The notes: generated from the sequence alone by a model not told the origin. 64,000 nt of DNA from Streptomyces smyrnaeus (GCF_017676345.1 NZ_JAFFZM010000008.1:62001-126000); one strand, 5' to 3'; positions 8,812-17,642 are shown, counted from the first letter of the stretch. A program made the numbers and translations.

Positions 8812-9708
8812 GTGCCCGACTCCTCAGCAGCCCCGGCAGTACACGCCGGCCGGCCCGTCGGCGCCGCCGGCACCTTCGCACTCGGCGGCCGGCTGCCCGT
8901 CAACCGGCTCGGTTACGGTGCCATGCAGCTGACCGGCCCCGGCGTCTGGGGCGAGCCCAAGGACCCGGACGAGGCCGTACGGGTGCTGCGGCGCGCCGTC
9001 GAACTGGGCGTGAACTTCATCGACACGGCCGACTCCTACGGCCCGTTCGTCAGCGAACGCCTCATCCACGAGGCCCTGCACCCGTACCCGGACGACCTGG
9101 TCGTCGCCACCAAAGGCGGACTGACCCGGCCCGGCCCGGACGACTGGCGGCCGGTGGGCCGGCCGGAGTATCTGCGGCAGCAGTGCGAACTGAGCCTTCG
9201 CCACTTGGGCCTGGAGCGCATCGACCTCTATCAGCTGCACCGCATCGACGAGAAGGTCCCGGTCGCCGACCAGCTCGGCGAACTGTCGCTGCTGCAGCAG
9301 GAGGGCAAGATCCGGTTCATCGGACTGTCCGAGGTGTCGGTGGCGCAGCTGGAGGAGGCCAGGAAGCTGGTGGACGTGGTCTCCGTGCAGAACCTCTACA
9401 ACCTCTCCGACCGCAGCGCGGAGTCGGTACTGGAGTACGCCGAGCAGGAGGACGTCGCCTTCATCCCATGGTTCCCCATCGCGACCGGTGAACTGGCCCG
9501 CCCAGGCGGCCCACTGGAGACCGCGGCGCACCAGCACGGCGCCACCCCCTCCCAGCTGGCCCTCGCCTGGCTGCTGCGCCGCTCCCCGGTGATGCTGCCG
9601 ATCCCGGGCACCTCACGGCTGACGCATCTGGAGGAGAACGCCCAGGCGGCCCGGATCGAACTGACGGACGCGGAGTTCGAGGAGCTGGCGGCCGCGGTCC
9701 AGCCCTGA
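8812..9708 (+). CDS. Aldo/keto reductase
   Basis: A 298-residue NADP(H)-dependent oxidoreductase of the AKR superfamily, cytoplasmic. The catalytic tetrad is present: D71 and Y76 in DTADSYGP, K101 in VATKGG and H143 in LYQLHRID. The cofactor region appears as [17 protein letters not shown]. The GTG start follows GAAGAAGGG. It probably forms a transcription unit with the preceding DJ-1-type gene. Substrate is unknown; reduction of reactive aldehydes is plausible from that neighbour. Confidence 0.92.
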   Translation: MPDSSAAPAVHAGRPVGAAGTFALGGRLPVNRLGYGAMQLTGPGVWGEPKDPDEAVRVLRRAVELGVNFIDTADSYGPFVSERLIHEALHPYPDDLVVATKGGLTRPGPDDWRPVGRPEYLRQQCELSLRHLGLERIDLYQLHRIDEKVPVADQLGELSLLQQEGKIRFIGLSEVSVAQLEEARKLVDVVSVQNLYNLSDRSAESVLEYAEQEDVAFIPWFPIATGELARPGGPLETAAHQHGATPSQLALAWLLRRSPVMLPIPGTSRLTHLEENAQAARIELTDAEFEELAAAVQP

Positions 9709-9803
9709 GGTGGGGACAAGACCCACCCCTCCGGGAGGCCCCGGGGCCGGGAGCCGCAAGCCGCCACCGGCAACCGGTCGGCCCGACGCCGCACAGCAGG
9801 CGG

Positions 9804-10979
9804 TCAGACCGGGGTCCCCGGGCGGCCGTGCCAGTCGACACACATCACCAGTGCGTCGTCGTGGAGCGGCGCCTCGTCCCGGTAGGCGGCCAGTTCGCGC
9901 AGGACCGCGACGGGGACCTGGCCGGCGGGAAGCAGCCGGTGCCCCGGCAGCGAGCGCTTCAAAGCGCGCTCGCCGTAGGTCTCGCCGCCCCGGCCCGGGG
10001 TGCTGTACACGCCGTCGCTGCCGATCAGCAGGCGGTCGCCCGGCCGGACGGTGAAGTGCTCCTCCGTGTAGACGGTGTCCTCGAACATGCCCAGCGGCAG
10101 CTGGTGGTCGAAGGAGAGCTCCTCCACGGTCCGGCCGCGCACCCGCCACACCTTCGGTGAGCCCGCGTCCACGGCCTCCACCCGACCGGTGGTCAGCTCG
10201 ATCCGCAGCAGCAGCACGGAGACGTACGCCGAGCCCTGGTACTGCGCGAAGACCGCCTGGTCGGCGAGGGTCGCCTGGCCCGCGAGGTCCAGCCCGGCAC
10301 GGCGTGCGTTGCGCAGCGCGTTGGCGGCGAGACCGGTCAGCAGCGCGGCCTCTATCCCCTCACCCATGCCGTTGGTGACGGAGAGGGTCAAGAACCGCTC
10401 GGAGGCCTCCCAGTCGAAGCTGTCGCCGTGGATCGAGTACGCGGGCTCCAGATGCGCCCCGACCTCGAACTCCTCGCGCACACAGGAACGTCCCGGCAGC
10501 AGCTGCCACTGCATCTCGGCCGCCAGCGTCAGCCGGGAGGCGCGGCGGGCCAGCACGAACAGGTCCGTGTCGCGCTCGGCGACCAGGATCTCGTGGCCCA
10601 GCATCTCGCACAGCTTTCGCAGCGCCGGCAGCATGCCGTTCGCGTCGGTCGAGGCAGGAAGGCCGACCGAGAGCGTGCCCAGCCGGTCGCCGCGCACGGT
10701 GATCGGCAGATGGACGACGACGCCGCCGCCCGGCTGCTGGGTCACGAACGGCTCCTGGGAGCCGAACGCGCGCCCCTGCGGACTGTCGTGGACGGACACC
10801 GGCTCTGTCTTGGCCGCGTAGCCGTCGACCAACTGCAGCGACTTCACCCCGTAGTCGACCATGCGGAGCTCGACGAGATCGGCGCCGTAGCCCTCCCGCA
10901 GCTCCGCGATGGCGATCTGGGCGAGAGCGTGCGGCGGCGCTGTGCGCAGCGCTTGCTGAAAGGCGGCGAATCTGTCCAC
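9804..10979 (-). CDS. GAF plus SpoIIE-type PP2C serine phosphatase with an altered metal site
   Basis: A 391-residue soluble protein. Residues about 20-135 resemble a GAF sensor domain, and about 160-385 form a PP2C/SpoIIE phosphatase domain. Metal-binding motifs can be traced: GDSFD at 185-189 (usually GGDWYD), VTNGMGEG at 201-208 (usually GDVMGHG), GSDGV at 320-324 and DD at 374-375. N203 stands where most active members have Asp, so catalysis may be weakened or altered. Such proteins normally dephosphorylate anti-anti-sigma factors. No kinase or STAS partner is adjacent. The GTG start has a modest AGGA ribosome-binding site. Confidence 0.82.
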   Translation of the reverse strand: MDRFAAFQQALRTAPPHALAQIAIAELREGYGADLVELRMVDYGVKSLQLVDGYAAKTEPVSVHDSPQGRAFGSQEPFVTQQPGGGVVVHLPITVRGDRLGTLSVGLPASTDANGMLPALRKLCEMLGHEILVAERDTDLFVLARRASRLTLAAEMQWQLLPGRSCVREEFEVGAHLEPAYSIHGDSFDWEASERFLTLSVTNGMGEGIEAALLTGLAANALRNARRAGLDLAGQATLADQAVFAQYQGSAYVSVLLLRIELTTGRVEAVDAGSPKVWRVRGRTVEELSFDHQLPLGMFEDTVYTEEHFTVRPGDRLLIGSDGVYSTPGRGGETYGERALKRSLPGHRLLPAGQVPVAVLRELAAYRDEAPLHDDALVMCVDWHGRPGTPV

Positions 10980-11263
10980 GCGCGGTCCTGGTTTCTGTGC
11001 GGGGCTGACGATGACCCCGTGGGCAGAGGGGATCGCACTGGCTCAGCCGTCCGGAAGAGTCCCGCGAAAGACGGTATCGCAGCCGGATATGAACCGGTGC
11101 TCTTGGATTTCCCTCTTCGGGAGGGACGGCCTTGCGTCCACTCGGGGGACGGCGGCCCGGACCCGCGGCGCCCGCCGATGAGTTTTCCGGCCCGGCCCGG
11201 TCCATCTCCTACAAGCGCCGGAGCAGCGCGCCCGGCGTCCGACGGTTGCGGGAGGTAGACGTC

Positions 11264-11659
11264 ATGACGGGATCGAGCGGCCCCCGGGTGGGCGGCATCG
11301 TACTGGGCAGCACGGACCCGAAGAGGCTGTGGGAGTGGTACCGCACCGCGTTCGCGCCTCACGCGGCACCGGGCGACACACAGGACCCCATGCTGGGGCT
11401 GGAACTGGGCGGCACCTACGTCATCTTCGAGAGCAGGGACGACGTGGGCCGCAAATCCGTCGAACCGGGCAGGATCCTGGTCAACTTCGAGGTGACCGAC
11501 ATCCACGGCATGGCCCGGCGGCTGACCGAGCAGCTCAACCCGCGCTGGGTCCGCCCGGTGGAGGCGGCGGACCCGCACGTCCTGCTGGGCACCGTGGAGG
11601 ACCCGGACGGCAACTACGTCCAGCTCTTCGAGGCCACCGACGACAGCTCGACCTCCTAG
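11264..11659 (+). CDS. VOC-family (glyoxalase-like) protein
   Basis: A 131-residue single-domain protein with the vicinal-oxygen-chelate fold: GGIVLGSTDPKRLWEWYRTAF at the N-terminus and VEDPDGNYVQLFE at the end, the usual last strand with its metal-type Glu. The usual N-terminal metal His is not obvious, so it may bind a ligand rather than catalyse metal chemistry. The ATG is preceded by GGGAGG at eight-base spacing. The next gene starts 28 bases after the stop, suggesting co-transcription. Function unknown. Confidence 0.8.
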   Translation: MTGSSGPRVGGIVLGSTDPKRLWEWYRTAFAPHAAPGDTQDPMLGLELGGTYVIFESRDDVGRKSVEPGRILVNFEVTDIHGMARRLTEQLNPRWVRPVEAADPHVLLGTVEDPDGNYVQLFEATDDSSTS

Positions 11660-11687
11660 CCCCGTGTTCCGCGAGGAGGACGGGGGC

Positions 11688-12302
11688 GTGCGGGAGGGCG
11701 GGAGCGCGGAGGACAGCACCGCGCGGGCGGTGGAGCTGCTGCGGCACGCGGTGGGCTACGCACTGGGCACCGCCCAGCCCGTGACCCCCGCACTGCTGCA
11801 CCGGCCGACGCCGTGCGCGAAGTGGGACCTGGGCAGGCTGATGGTCCACGTGGACGACTCGCTGGCGGCGCTGCACGAGGGCGTCACGGAGGGCACCGTC
11901 GCCCTGCACCCGGCGGCCCCCGCGCCGAGAGCCGCCGCGCGGGCCCCGGACCCGGCGGCGGCCTTCCGGCTGCGGGCCGCACGGCTGCTGGGTGCGTGGA
12001 CCGCCGCCGGGCCGGGACGGGTCGTGGTGGCCGACGCGCCGCTGACAGCGACGGCTCTCGCGCTGACGGGCGCCGTCGAGATCGCGGTGCACGGATGGGA
12101 CATCGGGCGGGCCACCGGCCCTCCCGACCGCCCCATCCCCGCACCACTGGCAGCCCGGCTGCTGCCCGTGGCCCGGCAGTTGGTGCCGCACGAGGGGGCG
12201 CGGCATCCGCTGTTCGCACCGCGGCTGCCCAGCGCTCCGGACGCGCCGCCCGGCGACCGGCTGCTGGCCTTCCTGGGCCGCGATCCGGCCTACGGCCGGT
12301 AG
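11688..12302 (+). CDS. DinB/maleylpyruvate-isomerase-like (TIGR03086-type) protein
   Basis: A 204-residue protein of the actinobacterial four-helix DinB / mycothiol-dependent superfamily. The N-terminal segment PTPCAKWDLGRLMVHVDDSL matches the conserved tryptophan, leucine and metal-ligand histidine. EIAVHGWDIGRATG supplies the second His and Asp. Members act as mycothiol-dependent transferases or isomerases or are uncharacterised. I choose the GTG at 11688 because AGGAGG sits eight bases upstream; a GTG at 11664 lacks that. The 3' end overlaps the convergent GNAT gene by 13 bases. Confidence 0.75.
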   Translation: MREGGSAEDSTARAVELLRHAVGYALGTAQPVTPALLHRPTPCAKWDLGRLMVHVDDSLAALHEGVTEGTVALHPAAPAPRAAARAPDPAAAFRLRAARLLGAWTAAGPGRVVVADAPLTATALALTGAVEIAVHGWDIGRATGPPDRPIPAPLAARLLPVARQLVPHEGARHPLFAPRLPSAPDAPPGDRLLAFLGRDPAYGR

Positions 12303-12961
12303 ACGCACTCGGTCAGGATCGTGTGCGCTCTCCACTCCAGCGTCTCGTAGAGCGCCCGCCCCTGCGGGGTGGCGCCGAGGAGGCCGAGAGTGGCCCCTGC
12401 GGCCACCGCGCTGTCGGCGAGGGTGCGCATCACCAGGCGGCCCAGACCGCGGCGGCGGTGCGCCTCTTCGGTGTGGATCCGGTCCATGACGGCGGCGTCA
12501 CCGAGCACGGCCGTCTGTCCGCAGGCCGCCGGCTCGCCTGTCGCGTCGTGCACCTGTACGTAGGTGACGCGGTCCCGGGTCTCGACCGTACGGGTGTAGC
12601 CGTCGGGCGGTACGGGTCCACTCGTCCGCAGGTCGGCGGCCATCAGGTGGCCGGTCTCCGCGTGGTCCACCTCCCAGTCCGGCGGCAGCCAGGAGGCGAC
12701 CTGGTCGGGCTCGGCGAAGACCATCAGCCAGGTCTCCGGTACGGTCACCGCGGCTGCGGCCTCGCGTACCGTCGCCGCGTCGGCGTGCAGCAGCACGTGC
12801 CGCCCCACCAGAAGCTTCTCGCCGATCTCCATGTAGAGCCCCCACGGGCGCTCAACCGGTGCGGGTGTGCTCCGGGAGAGGGCCCAGCCCGTCACCCAGG
12901 TCCTGATGAGGTGGTGGTCGGCTGCGGGGTGCGCGGGGGCCGGAAGGCGGGAGTCGTCCAA
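12290..12961 (-). CDS. GNAT-family N-acetyltransferase
   Basis: A 223-residue cytoplasmic acyl-CoA-dependent acetyltransferase. The acetyl-CoA pyrophosphate-binding motif A is IHTEEAHRRRGLGRLVM (R/Q-x-x-G-x-A/G type) at about residues 164-180, followed by GATLGLLGATPQGRALYETL, typical motif B. The N-terminal half is less conserved. The start is TTG with GGAGACC at good spacing. It lies 163 bases upstream of the RpiR gene's 3' end. The substrate cannot be inferred. Confidence 0.85.
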   Translation of the reverse strand: MDDSRLPAPAHPAADHHLIRTWVTGWALSRSTPAPVERPWGLYMEIGEKLLVGRHVLLHADAATVREAAAAVTVPETWLMVFAEPDQVASWLPPDWEVDHAETGHLMAADLRTSGPVPPDGYTRTVETRDRVTYVQVHDATGEPAACGQTAVLGDAAVMDRIHTEEAHRRRGLGRLVMRTLADSAVAAGATLGLLGATPQGRALYETLEWRAHTILTECVYRP

Positions 12962-13124
12962 TCAGGGTCTCCAAGGGGTCGCATGGCCTACGGCCGCGCA
13001 CGGTACGCGCACAACGCCGCGGCCGGCACCCGGATTTCACGGCCGGCCCGCTGCAGCGAGCGACCCGCCCCCGAAGCGCCCCCGGGACCTCCCGCAGCGG
13101 CTGAGGGCTCGGCGCGCGGCCGCG

Positions 13125-13976
13125 TCACTCCGCGAACAGGCCGCGCTCGCTCGCCCGCGCGTCGAACTCCTCCAGCCGCGCCTGTGCGTCCGGCAGCCCG
13201 TCGCACATCGCCTCCAGCAGCACCCGTCCCAGCAGCATGGGGGCGCAGGCGGTGTCGAAGGCGAGGCCCGTGCCGACGGCGGCGGGCAGCAGCAGGTCGC
13301 CGGGGTGGGCGACCGGCGCGAAGGCGCTGTCGGCGACGGTGACGATCGACAGTCCCGCCTCCCGCGCCCTGTCCAGCGCCTCGACCGTCTCGCGCGGGTG
13401 CCGGGGCAGCGCGAAGCACATCAAAGCTCCGGCGCCGGCCCGTACACACCCGTCGATACGGTCCTGGAGCATGGAGCCGCCCTCGGTGAGCAGCCGCACA
13501 TCGGGGTGGACCTTGGCGGCGAAGTACGCGAAACCGCTCGCCTGTGCGGCAGCGGCCCGCAGCCCGAGCACGGGCAGCGGGCGCGAGGCCGCCAGCAGCG
13601 CTCCGGCGCGCTCGACGGGCGCCGGGTCGTCCAGCAGGGTGGCCAGGTGCCGCAGGTTCTCGATCTCGGCGTGCACGGCCTGCTGGTACTCGTTCAGCCC
13701 GCCGGGCCCCTCGCCCTCCGCCGCCGGCTCGGCGCCCTCGGGCGGCTCGCTCTCCCGCAGATGGCGGCGGAGCGCCGGATAGCCGTCGAAGCCGAGCGCC
13801 ACCGCGAATCGCGTCACCGAGGGCTGGCTGACCCCGGCCAGCTCGGCGAGCTCGACGCTGGAGAGGAACGGCGCGTCACCTGCCCTGCGGACCATGCAGT
13901 GCGCGATGCGACGCTGGGTCGGTGTCAGCCGGTGCCCCTCGAAAAGCTTCAGCAACCGCGTGCTCGCGCTGCTCAT
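13125..13976 (-). CDS. RpiR/MurR-family transcriptional regulator
   Basis: A 283-residue regulator with an N-terminal HTH_6 domain (SSVELAELAGVSQPSVTRFAVALGF within residues about 30-75, quoted in parts: LAELAGVSQPSVTRF) and a C-terminal SIS sugar-phosphate isomerase domain from about residue 120, including VLGLRAAAAQASGFAYFAAK. Such proteins sense phosphosugars. The ATG at 13976 has GAGAGG six bases upstream; longer readings would run through the promoter. A palindrome and promoter lie directly upstream, suggesting autoregulation. No obvious sugar operon is adjacent, so the target pathway is unknown. Confidence 0.88.
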   Translation of the reverse strand: MSSASTRLLKLFEGHRLTPTQRRIAHCMVRRAGDAPFLSSVELAELAGVSQPSVTRFAVALGFDGYPALRRHLRESEPPEGAEPAAEGEGPGGLNEYQQAVHAEIENLRHLATLLDDPAPVERAGALLAASRPLPVLGLRAAAAQASGFAYFAAKVHPDVRLLTEGGSMLQDRIDGCVRAGAGALMCFALPRHPRETVEALDRAREAGLSIVTVADSAFAPVAHPGDLLLPAAVGTGLAFDTACAPMLLGRVLLEAMCDGLPDAQARLEEFDARASERGLFAE

Positions 13977-14006
13977 CCCGTACCTCTCATTCAGCCCGCT
14001 CCTCCC

Positions 14007-14042
14007 CTGCATAACAGTATGCAGACGGGGCCGTCCCGGCAA
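14007..14042 (-). promoter_or_regulatory. Promoter and 18-bp palindromic operator of the RpiR gene
   Basis: CTGCATAACAGTATGCAG at 14007-14024 is a palindrome with seven-base arms and a four-base centre. On the minus strand, TTGCCG (14037-14042) and TACTGT (14014-14019) are spaced 17 bases apart, and the -10 falls inside the palindrome. This layout fits autorepression by the RpiR protein encoded 30 bases downstream. The same sequence could also mark its other targets in the genome. Confidence 0.6.
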
Positions 14043-14065
14043 GCACGGCCGATGGGCGGCCAGAA

Positions 14066-14081
14066 GTGGTGCTAGCACCAC
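14066..14081. promoter_or_regulatory. Perfect 16-bp palindrome GTGGTGCTAGCACCAC
   Basis: An uninterrupted self-complementary 16-mer lies between the divergent RpiR gene and the small membrane-protein gene, 35 bases before the ATG of the latter. It is distinct from the RpiR palindrome 42 bases away. Its place at the -35 region of a probable leaderless promoter (TACTGT at 14105-14110, ATG at 14117) suggests an operator for an unidentified dimeric regulator. Confidence 0.5.
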
Positions 14082-14116
14082 TGCCCCGCCCCCAGCGGCG
14101 ACCGTACTGTGACGGT

Positions 14117-14548
14117 ATGAGCGCACCCGACCATGAGCTGAAGAAGGAACTCGACGCGACGCTGCAGACGCGCCGGGAACTGGGCCCCGAGTACGAGGAC
14201 GAGCTGCTCGACTCCTTCCTGGAGAAGGTGGAGCAGCGCCTCGACAACGTGGTCGACAAACGGGTGCGCCGCCAGATGGCGGAGCAGCAGATGGTGGTCG
14301 CACGGGGCAACAGCACCGGAGTGCAGCAGCAGACGCCGCACACCTACCCGGACGGGCTCGGCGCCCGGCTGGGCCTGGCGGTGGCCTCCCTCGTACTGGC
14401 GATCCCGCTCACCGCGATAGCCGTGGCCAACGCCGGACTCACCGGCCTGGTCACCTGCTGGGCGGGCATCGTCGCGGTCAACGGCTTCCAGGCGAGCCGC
14501 TCCTGGTTCTCCCGCGACAGCGCGGGCGAGGAACCCCGCCGCGGCTAA
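14117..14548 (+). CDS. Small membrane protein with acidic coiled N-terminus
   Basis: A 143-residue protein. Residues 1-60 are highly charged and helical (HELKKELDATLQTRRELGPE, then ELLDSFLEKVEQRLD). Residues about 83-125 form two closely spaced membrane helices (LGLAVASLVLAIPLTAIAVA and LTGLVTCWAGIVAVNGF), and a short polar tail follows. I know of similar unnamed membrane proteins in streptomycetes but cannot assign a function. The ATG lies six bases after a TACTGT -10 hexamer, so the transcript is probably leaderless. Confidence 0.7.
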   Translation: MSAPDHELKKELDATLQTRRELGPEYEDELLDSFLEKVEQRLDNVVDKRVRRQMAEQQMVVARGNSTGVQQQTPHTYPDGLGARLGLAVASLVLAIPLTAIAVANAGLTGLVTCWAGIVAVNGFQASRSWFSRDSAGEEPRRG

Positions 14549-14609
14549 GGGCCCGCAGTAAGCGGGCCCCACGCCGCGCGGGGAGGCCACCGCACCCCGG
14601 GGGCGGCTC

Positions 14610-16007
14610 CTACCGGCCCTCGTTCGCCAGGAACGCCAGCAGGTCCTGGCGGCTGACCACACCGCTCGGCTTGCCCTCCGCGAGGACGACCGCCGCGTCG
14701 GCGCCCTCCAGCACGGCCATCAGGTCGGCGACGCTCTCCCCCGCACCCACATGCGGCAGCGGCGCACTCATGTGCTTGTCCAACGGGTCGTCGAGGGAGG
14801 CCCGCTGGGCGAACAGCGCATCGAGCAGCTCCCGTTCGACGACGGAACCGATCACCTCGGCCGCCATCACATCCGGGTGCCCCGCACCGCGCTTGACGAC
14901 CGGCATCTGGGAGACGCCGTACTCCCGCAGCACCTCGATGGCCTCGCCCACCTTCTCCTCCGGGTGCATATGCACCAGGGAGGGGATCGGCCCCTCCTTG
15001 AAGCGCAGCACCTCGCCGACCCGGGCCCCCGTGGTGCCGCCCTCCTCCAGGAAGCCGTAGTCGTTCATCCACTCGTCGTTGAAGATCTTGCTCAGATAGC
15101 CGCGTCCGCCGTCCGGCAGCAGTACGACCACCACTGCGTCCTTGGCGTCCGGCCCGAGCCGCTTGGCCACCTCGAGCGCGCCGACCACCGCCATCCCGCA
15201 GGAGCCACCGACCAGCAGCCCCTCCTCCTTGGCCAGCCGCCGCGTCATCTGGAAGGAGTCCTTGTCGGAGACGGCCACGATCTCATCGGTGATGTCCCGG
15301 TCGTAGGCGTCGGGCCAGAAGTCCTCCCCCACGCCTTCGACGAGATACGGCCGGCCCGAACCGCCCGAGTAGACCGAGCCCTCCGGGTCGGCACCCACGA
15401 TCCGCACCCGGCCGCCACTGACCTCTTTCAGGTATCGCCCGGTGCCGCTGATGGTGCCGCCGGTGCCGATTCCCGCCACGAAGTGGGTGATCCGGCCACC
15501 TGTCTGCTCCCACAGCTCGGGGCCGGTCGTTTCGTAGTGCGAGCGGGGGTTGTTGGCATTGCTGTACTGGTCGGGCTTCCAGGCGCCCGGGGTTTCGCGG
15601 ACCAGCCTGTCGGAAACGTTGTAGTAAGAGTCGGGATGTTCGGGATCGACGGCCGTGGGGCAGACCACGACCTCCGCTCCGTAAGCCCGCAGCACATTGA
15701 TCTTGTCCATGGAGACCTTGTCGGGGCAGACGAAGAGGCACCGGTACCCCTTCTGCTGCGCCACGATGGCCAGTCCGACACCGGTGTTGCCCGAGGTGGG
15801 TTCGACAATCACACCACCGGGCTGCAACTCGCCGGACTCCTCTGCCGCCTCGATCATGCGCAGCGCAATCCGGTCCTTGACGGAACCGCCTGGATTGAAG
15901 TACTCGACCTTGGCAAGGACGGTGGCCTGGATGCCGTCCGTGACACTGTTGAGCTTGAGCAGCGGGGTGTTTCCGACAAGCTCGATCATCGACTCGTGAT
16001 ACTGCAC
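14610..16007 (-). CDS. cbs: Cystathionine beta-synthase with C-terminal CBS pair
   Basis: A 465-residue PLP enzyme condensing serine and homocysteine to cystathionine (reverse transsulfuration). The PLP lysine is K44 in NPGGSVKDR; TSGNTGVGLA and GTGGTISGTGRYL form the substrate and phosphate-binding loops. Residues about 335-465 carry two CBS domains (VGEVLRFKE..., MPVVKRG..., HMSAPLPHVGAGESVADLMAVL), which normally regulate by adenine nucleotides or SAM. I start at the GTG 16007 (VQYHESMIELVGNTPLL), preceded by GGAGA; the open frame extends further but without family similarity. Length is standard for actinobacterial Cbs. Confidence 0.93.
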   Translation of the reverse strand: MQYHESMIELVGNTPLLKLNSVTDGIQATVLAKVEYFNPGGSVKDRIALRMIEAAEESGELQPGGVIVEPTSGNTGVGLAIVAQQKGYRCLFVCPDKVSMDKINVLRAYGAEVVVCPTAVDPEHPDSYYNVSDRLVRETPGAWKPDQYSNANNPRSHYETTGPELWEQTGGRITHFVAGIGTGGTISGTGRYLKEVSGGRVRIVGADPEGSVYSGGSGRPYLVEGVGEDFWPDAYDRDITDEIVAVSDKDSFQMTRRLAKEEGLLVGGSCGMAVVGALEVAKRLGPDAKDAVVVVLLPDGGRGYLSKIFNDEWMNDYGFLEEGGTTGARVGEVLRFKEGPIPSLVHMHPEEKVGEAIEVLREYGVSQMPVVKRGAGHPDVMAAEVIGSVVERELLDALFAQRASLDDPLDKHMSAPLPHVGAGESVADLMAVLEGADAAVVLAEGKPSGVVSRQDLLAFLANEGR

Positions 16008-16356
16008 CGTGGTCTCCGCGCGTAGTCGTGGTCGCAGGGCCGCGGGGTCGCGAGCCCGTCCCGACAGCCTATGGGGCAACACGTGCACACCCCAGGTGCG
16101 TTGCAGAGCGGGCCACACCGGGCAACACAGTCTTGGAGGTTGCGAACCCGGCGCGCGGGTCCGGCGCACACCCGGCGCACGCCGGACCGGAACCGGGAAC
16201 GGAACCCGAAACCGGGCACCGGACGCCACGAAACGAGAAACACACGACCGCGATGCGCAGACAACCGCGACCGAACATACAGAAGCGACCCAGCAGCCAT
16301 GAGCCCATGAGCGCGAAAACCGGTGGGACCGAGAACTCGGGAGGCGGAAGAGCACA
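16008..16356. other. Intergenic region between cbs and the SGNH hydrolase gene
   Basis: About 350 bases separating two divergent genes. On the minus strand, TAGGCT (complement of 16066-16071) is a good -10 for cbs without a clear -35. The middle (16150-16240) is a run of short CCGG-containing direct repeats (CCGGCGCAC twice, CCGGAACCGGGAAC). The SGNH ribosome-binding site (GGGAGGCGGAAGAG) closes the region. I see no gene or RNA in it. Confidence 0.5.
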
Positions 16357-17394
16357 ATGCCGATGTCGAAGGCGTCGAGCGCGAGAGTAGCCCGGCGAAT
16401 CGCGACCGCGGCCGCCTATGGAGGCGGCGGACTCGGCCTGGTCGGTGGAGCGGCGGTCGGGCTGCTCTTCACCGAGCTCCAACTGGCGAAACGTCATATC
16501 GGCGGCTCCGAGGACGAGCCGCCACAGGCCGACGGTCTGTACGGCAGTGCCTTCGGCAGGCTCTACTCCGGACAGCCGCTGCGCCTGGCCTTCCTCGGCG
16601 ACTCCACGGCCGCGGGCCAGGGCGTCCACCGGCCGCGGCAGACCCCCGGCGCGCTGCTGGCCTCGGCGCTGGCCGCCATCGCCGAACGCCCCGTCGAACT
16701 GCGCAACGTGGCGCTCTCCGGCGCCATGTCCGACGATCTGGAACGGCAGATCACCCTGCTGTTGAGCGAGCGGAAGCTGTCCGAGGCACCCGACGTGTGC
16801 GTCATCATGGTCGGCGCCAACGACGTCACCCACCGCATGCCCCCCGCGCGCTCGGTCCGCTACCTCTCGGACGCGGTGGCGCGGCTGCGCACGGCCGGCT
16901 GCGAGGTGGTGGTCGGCACCTGCCCCGACCTGGGCAGCGTCGAGCCCGTCGGACAGCCGCTGCGCTGGATCGCGCGGCGGCTGTCGCGTCAACTGGCCGC
17001 CGCCCAGACCATCGCCGTCGTCGAGGAGGGCGGCCGCACGGTCTCGCTGGGCGATCTGCTGGGACCCGAGTTCTCCGCCAATCCGCGCGAGCTGTTCGGC
17101 CCCGACAACTACCACCCCTCCGCCGAGGGGTACGCGACGGCCGCGATGGCCATACTGCCCACACTGTGCGCCGCGCTGGGGCTGTGGCCGACCGAGGACG
17201 AGCGGCCCGACGTCCGGCGGCGGGAAGGCATCCTGCCCGTCGCCCGCGCCGCGGCGGAGGCGGCGGCCGAGGGCGGCACGGAGGTCGCCGGCATGCGCGG
17301 CCCCTGGGCCCTGCTCAAGCACCGCCGACGGCGCCGACTGCCGCCGTTGGAGGAGACGGGCCCCAGGCCGCAGCCCAGCGCCGAGACCCGCTGA
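16357..17394 (+). CDS. Membrane-anchored SGNH/GDSL hydrolase
   Basis: A 345-residue protein. One hydrophobic segment at about residues 18-38 follows a basic N-terminus without an obvious cleavage site, so it is probably an anchored, outward-facing esterase or lipase. SGNH blocks are complete: GDSTAAG (nucleophile S83), NVALSGA (Gly), GANDVT (N155) and DNYHPSAEGY (D250, H253). The C-terminal 80 residues are basic and proline-rich (KHRRRRRLPP). It is followed by a double hairpin and then the thiolase gene. Substrate could be lipid, cell-wall ester or xenobiotic ester. Confidence 0.88.
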   Translation: MPMSKASSARVARRIATAAAYGGGGLGLVGGAAVGLLFTELQLAKRHIGGSEDEPPQADGLYGSAFGRLYSGQPLRLAFLGDSTAAGQGVHRPRQTPGALLASALAAIAERPVELRNVALSGAMSDDLERQITLLLSERKLSEAPDVCVIMVGANDVTHRMPPARSVRYLSDAVARLRTAGCEVVVGTCPDLGSVEPVGQPLRWIARRLSRQLAAAQTIAVVEEGGRTVSLGDLLGPEFSANPRELFGPDNYHPSAEGYATAAMAILPTLCAALGLWPTEDERPDVRRREGILPVARAAAEAAAEGGTEVAGMRGPWALLKHRRRRRLPPLEETGPRPQPSAETR

Positions 17395-17398
17395 GCAC

Positions 17399-17473
17399 AG
17401 CCCCGCCCCCGCGAGGGCGGGGCTCCCACGACGGCACGGCGCCCCTCCGAGCGGGGGTGCCGTGCCGTCGTGG
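17399..17473 (+). terminator. Double-hairpin terminator after the SGNH gene
   Basis: Two consecutive stem-loops: AGCCCCGCC (17399-17407) with GGCGGGGCT (17416-17424), then a perfect 15-bp stem CCACGACGGCACGGC (17426-17440) with its complement at 17459-17473. No U-tract follows, as is usual in streptomycetes. It isolates the thiolase gene from upstream transcription. Confidence 0.8.
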
Positions 17474-17576
17474 CGGGAGGGACGGGAGGGAGTGGGGTCA
17501 TCGGGCGGGCAGCCACTTGACCGCGGAGCGGAAAAAGCAAACGCTTAGAAGAGGCCCGCATCACATGGCCAGGGCC

Positions 17577-17605
17577 GTGACCCGCACCCTACGGGCGGGT
17601 AGCTT
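17577..17605 (+). promoter_or_regulatory. Candidate thiolase promoter
   Basis: GTGACC (17577-17582) and TAGCTT (17600-17605) are 17 bases apart, 38 bases before the thiolase ATG, leaving room for the AGGAG ribosome-binding site at 17633. It is the best match in the spacer, but other pairs (TTGACC at 17517) exist. Confidence 0.4.
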
Positions 17606-17642
17606 CCGCTGCGTAGCCACTCGCCGACTCCCAGGAGCCCCG

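Noticed and set aside
16323..17642. 5' extension of the thiolase reading frame
   Set aside because: It runs through the SGNH gene in another frame and through a strong terminator; thiolase similarity begins exactly at the ATG at 17643.
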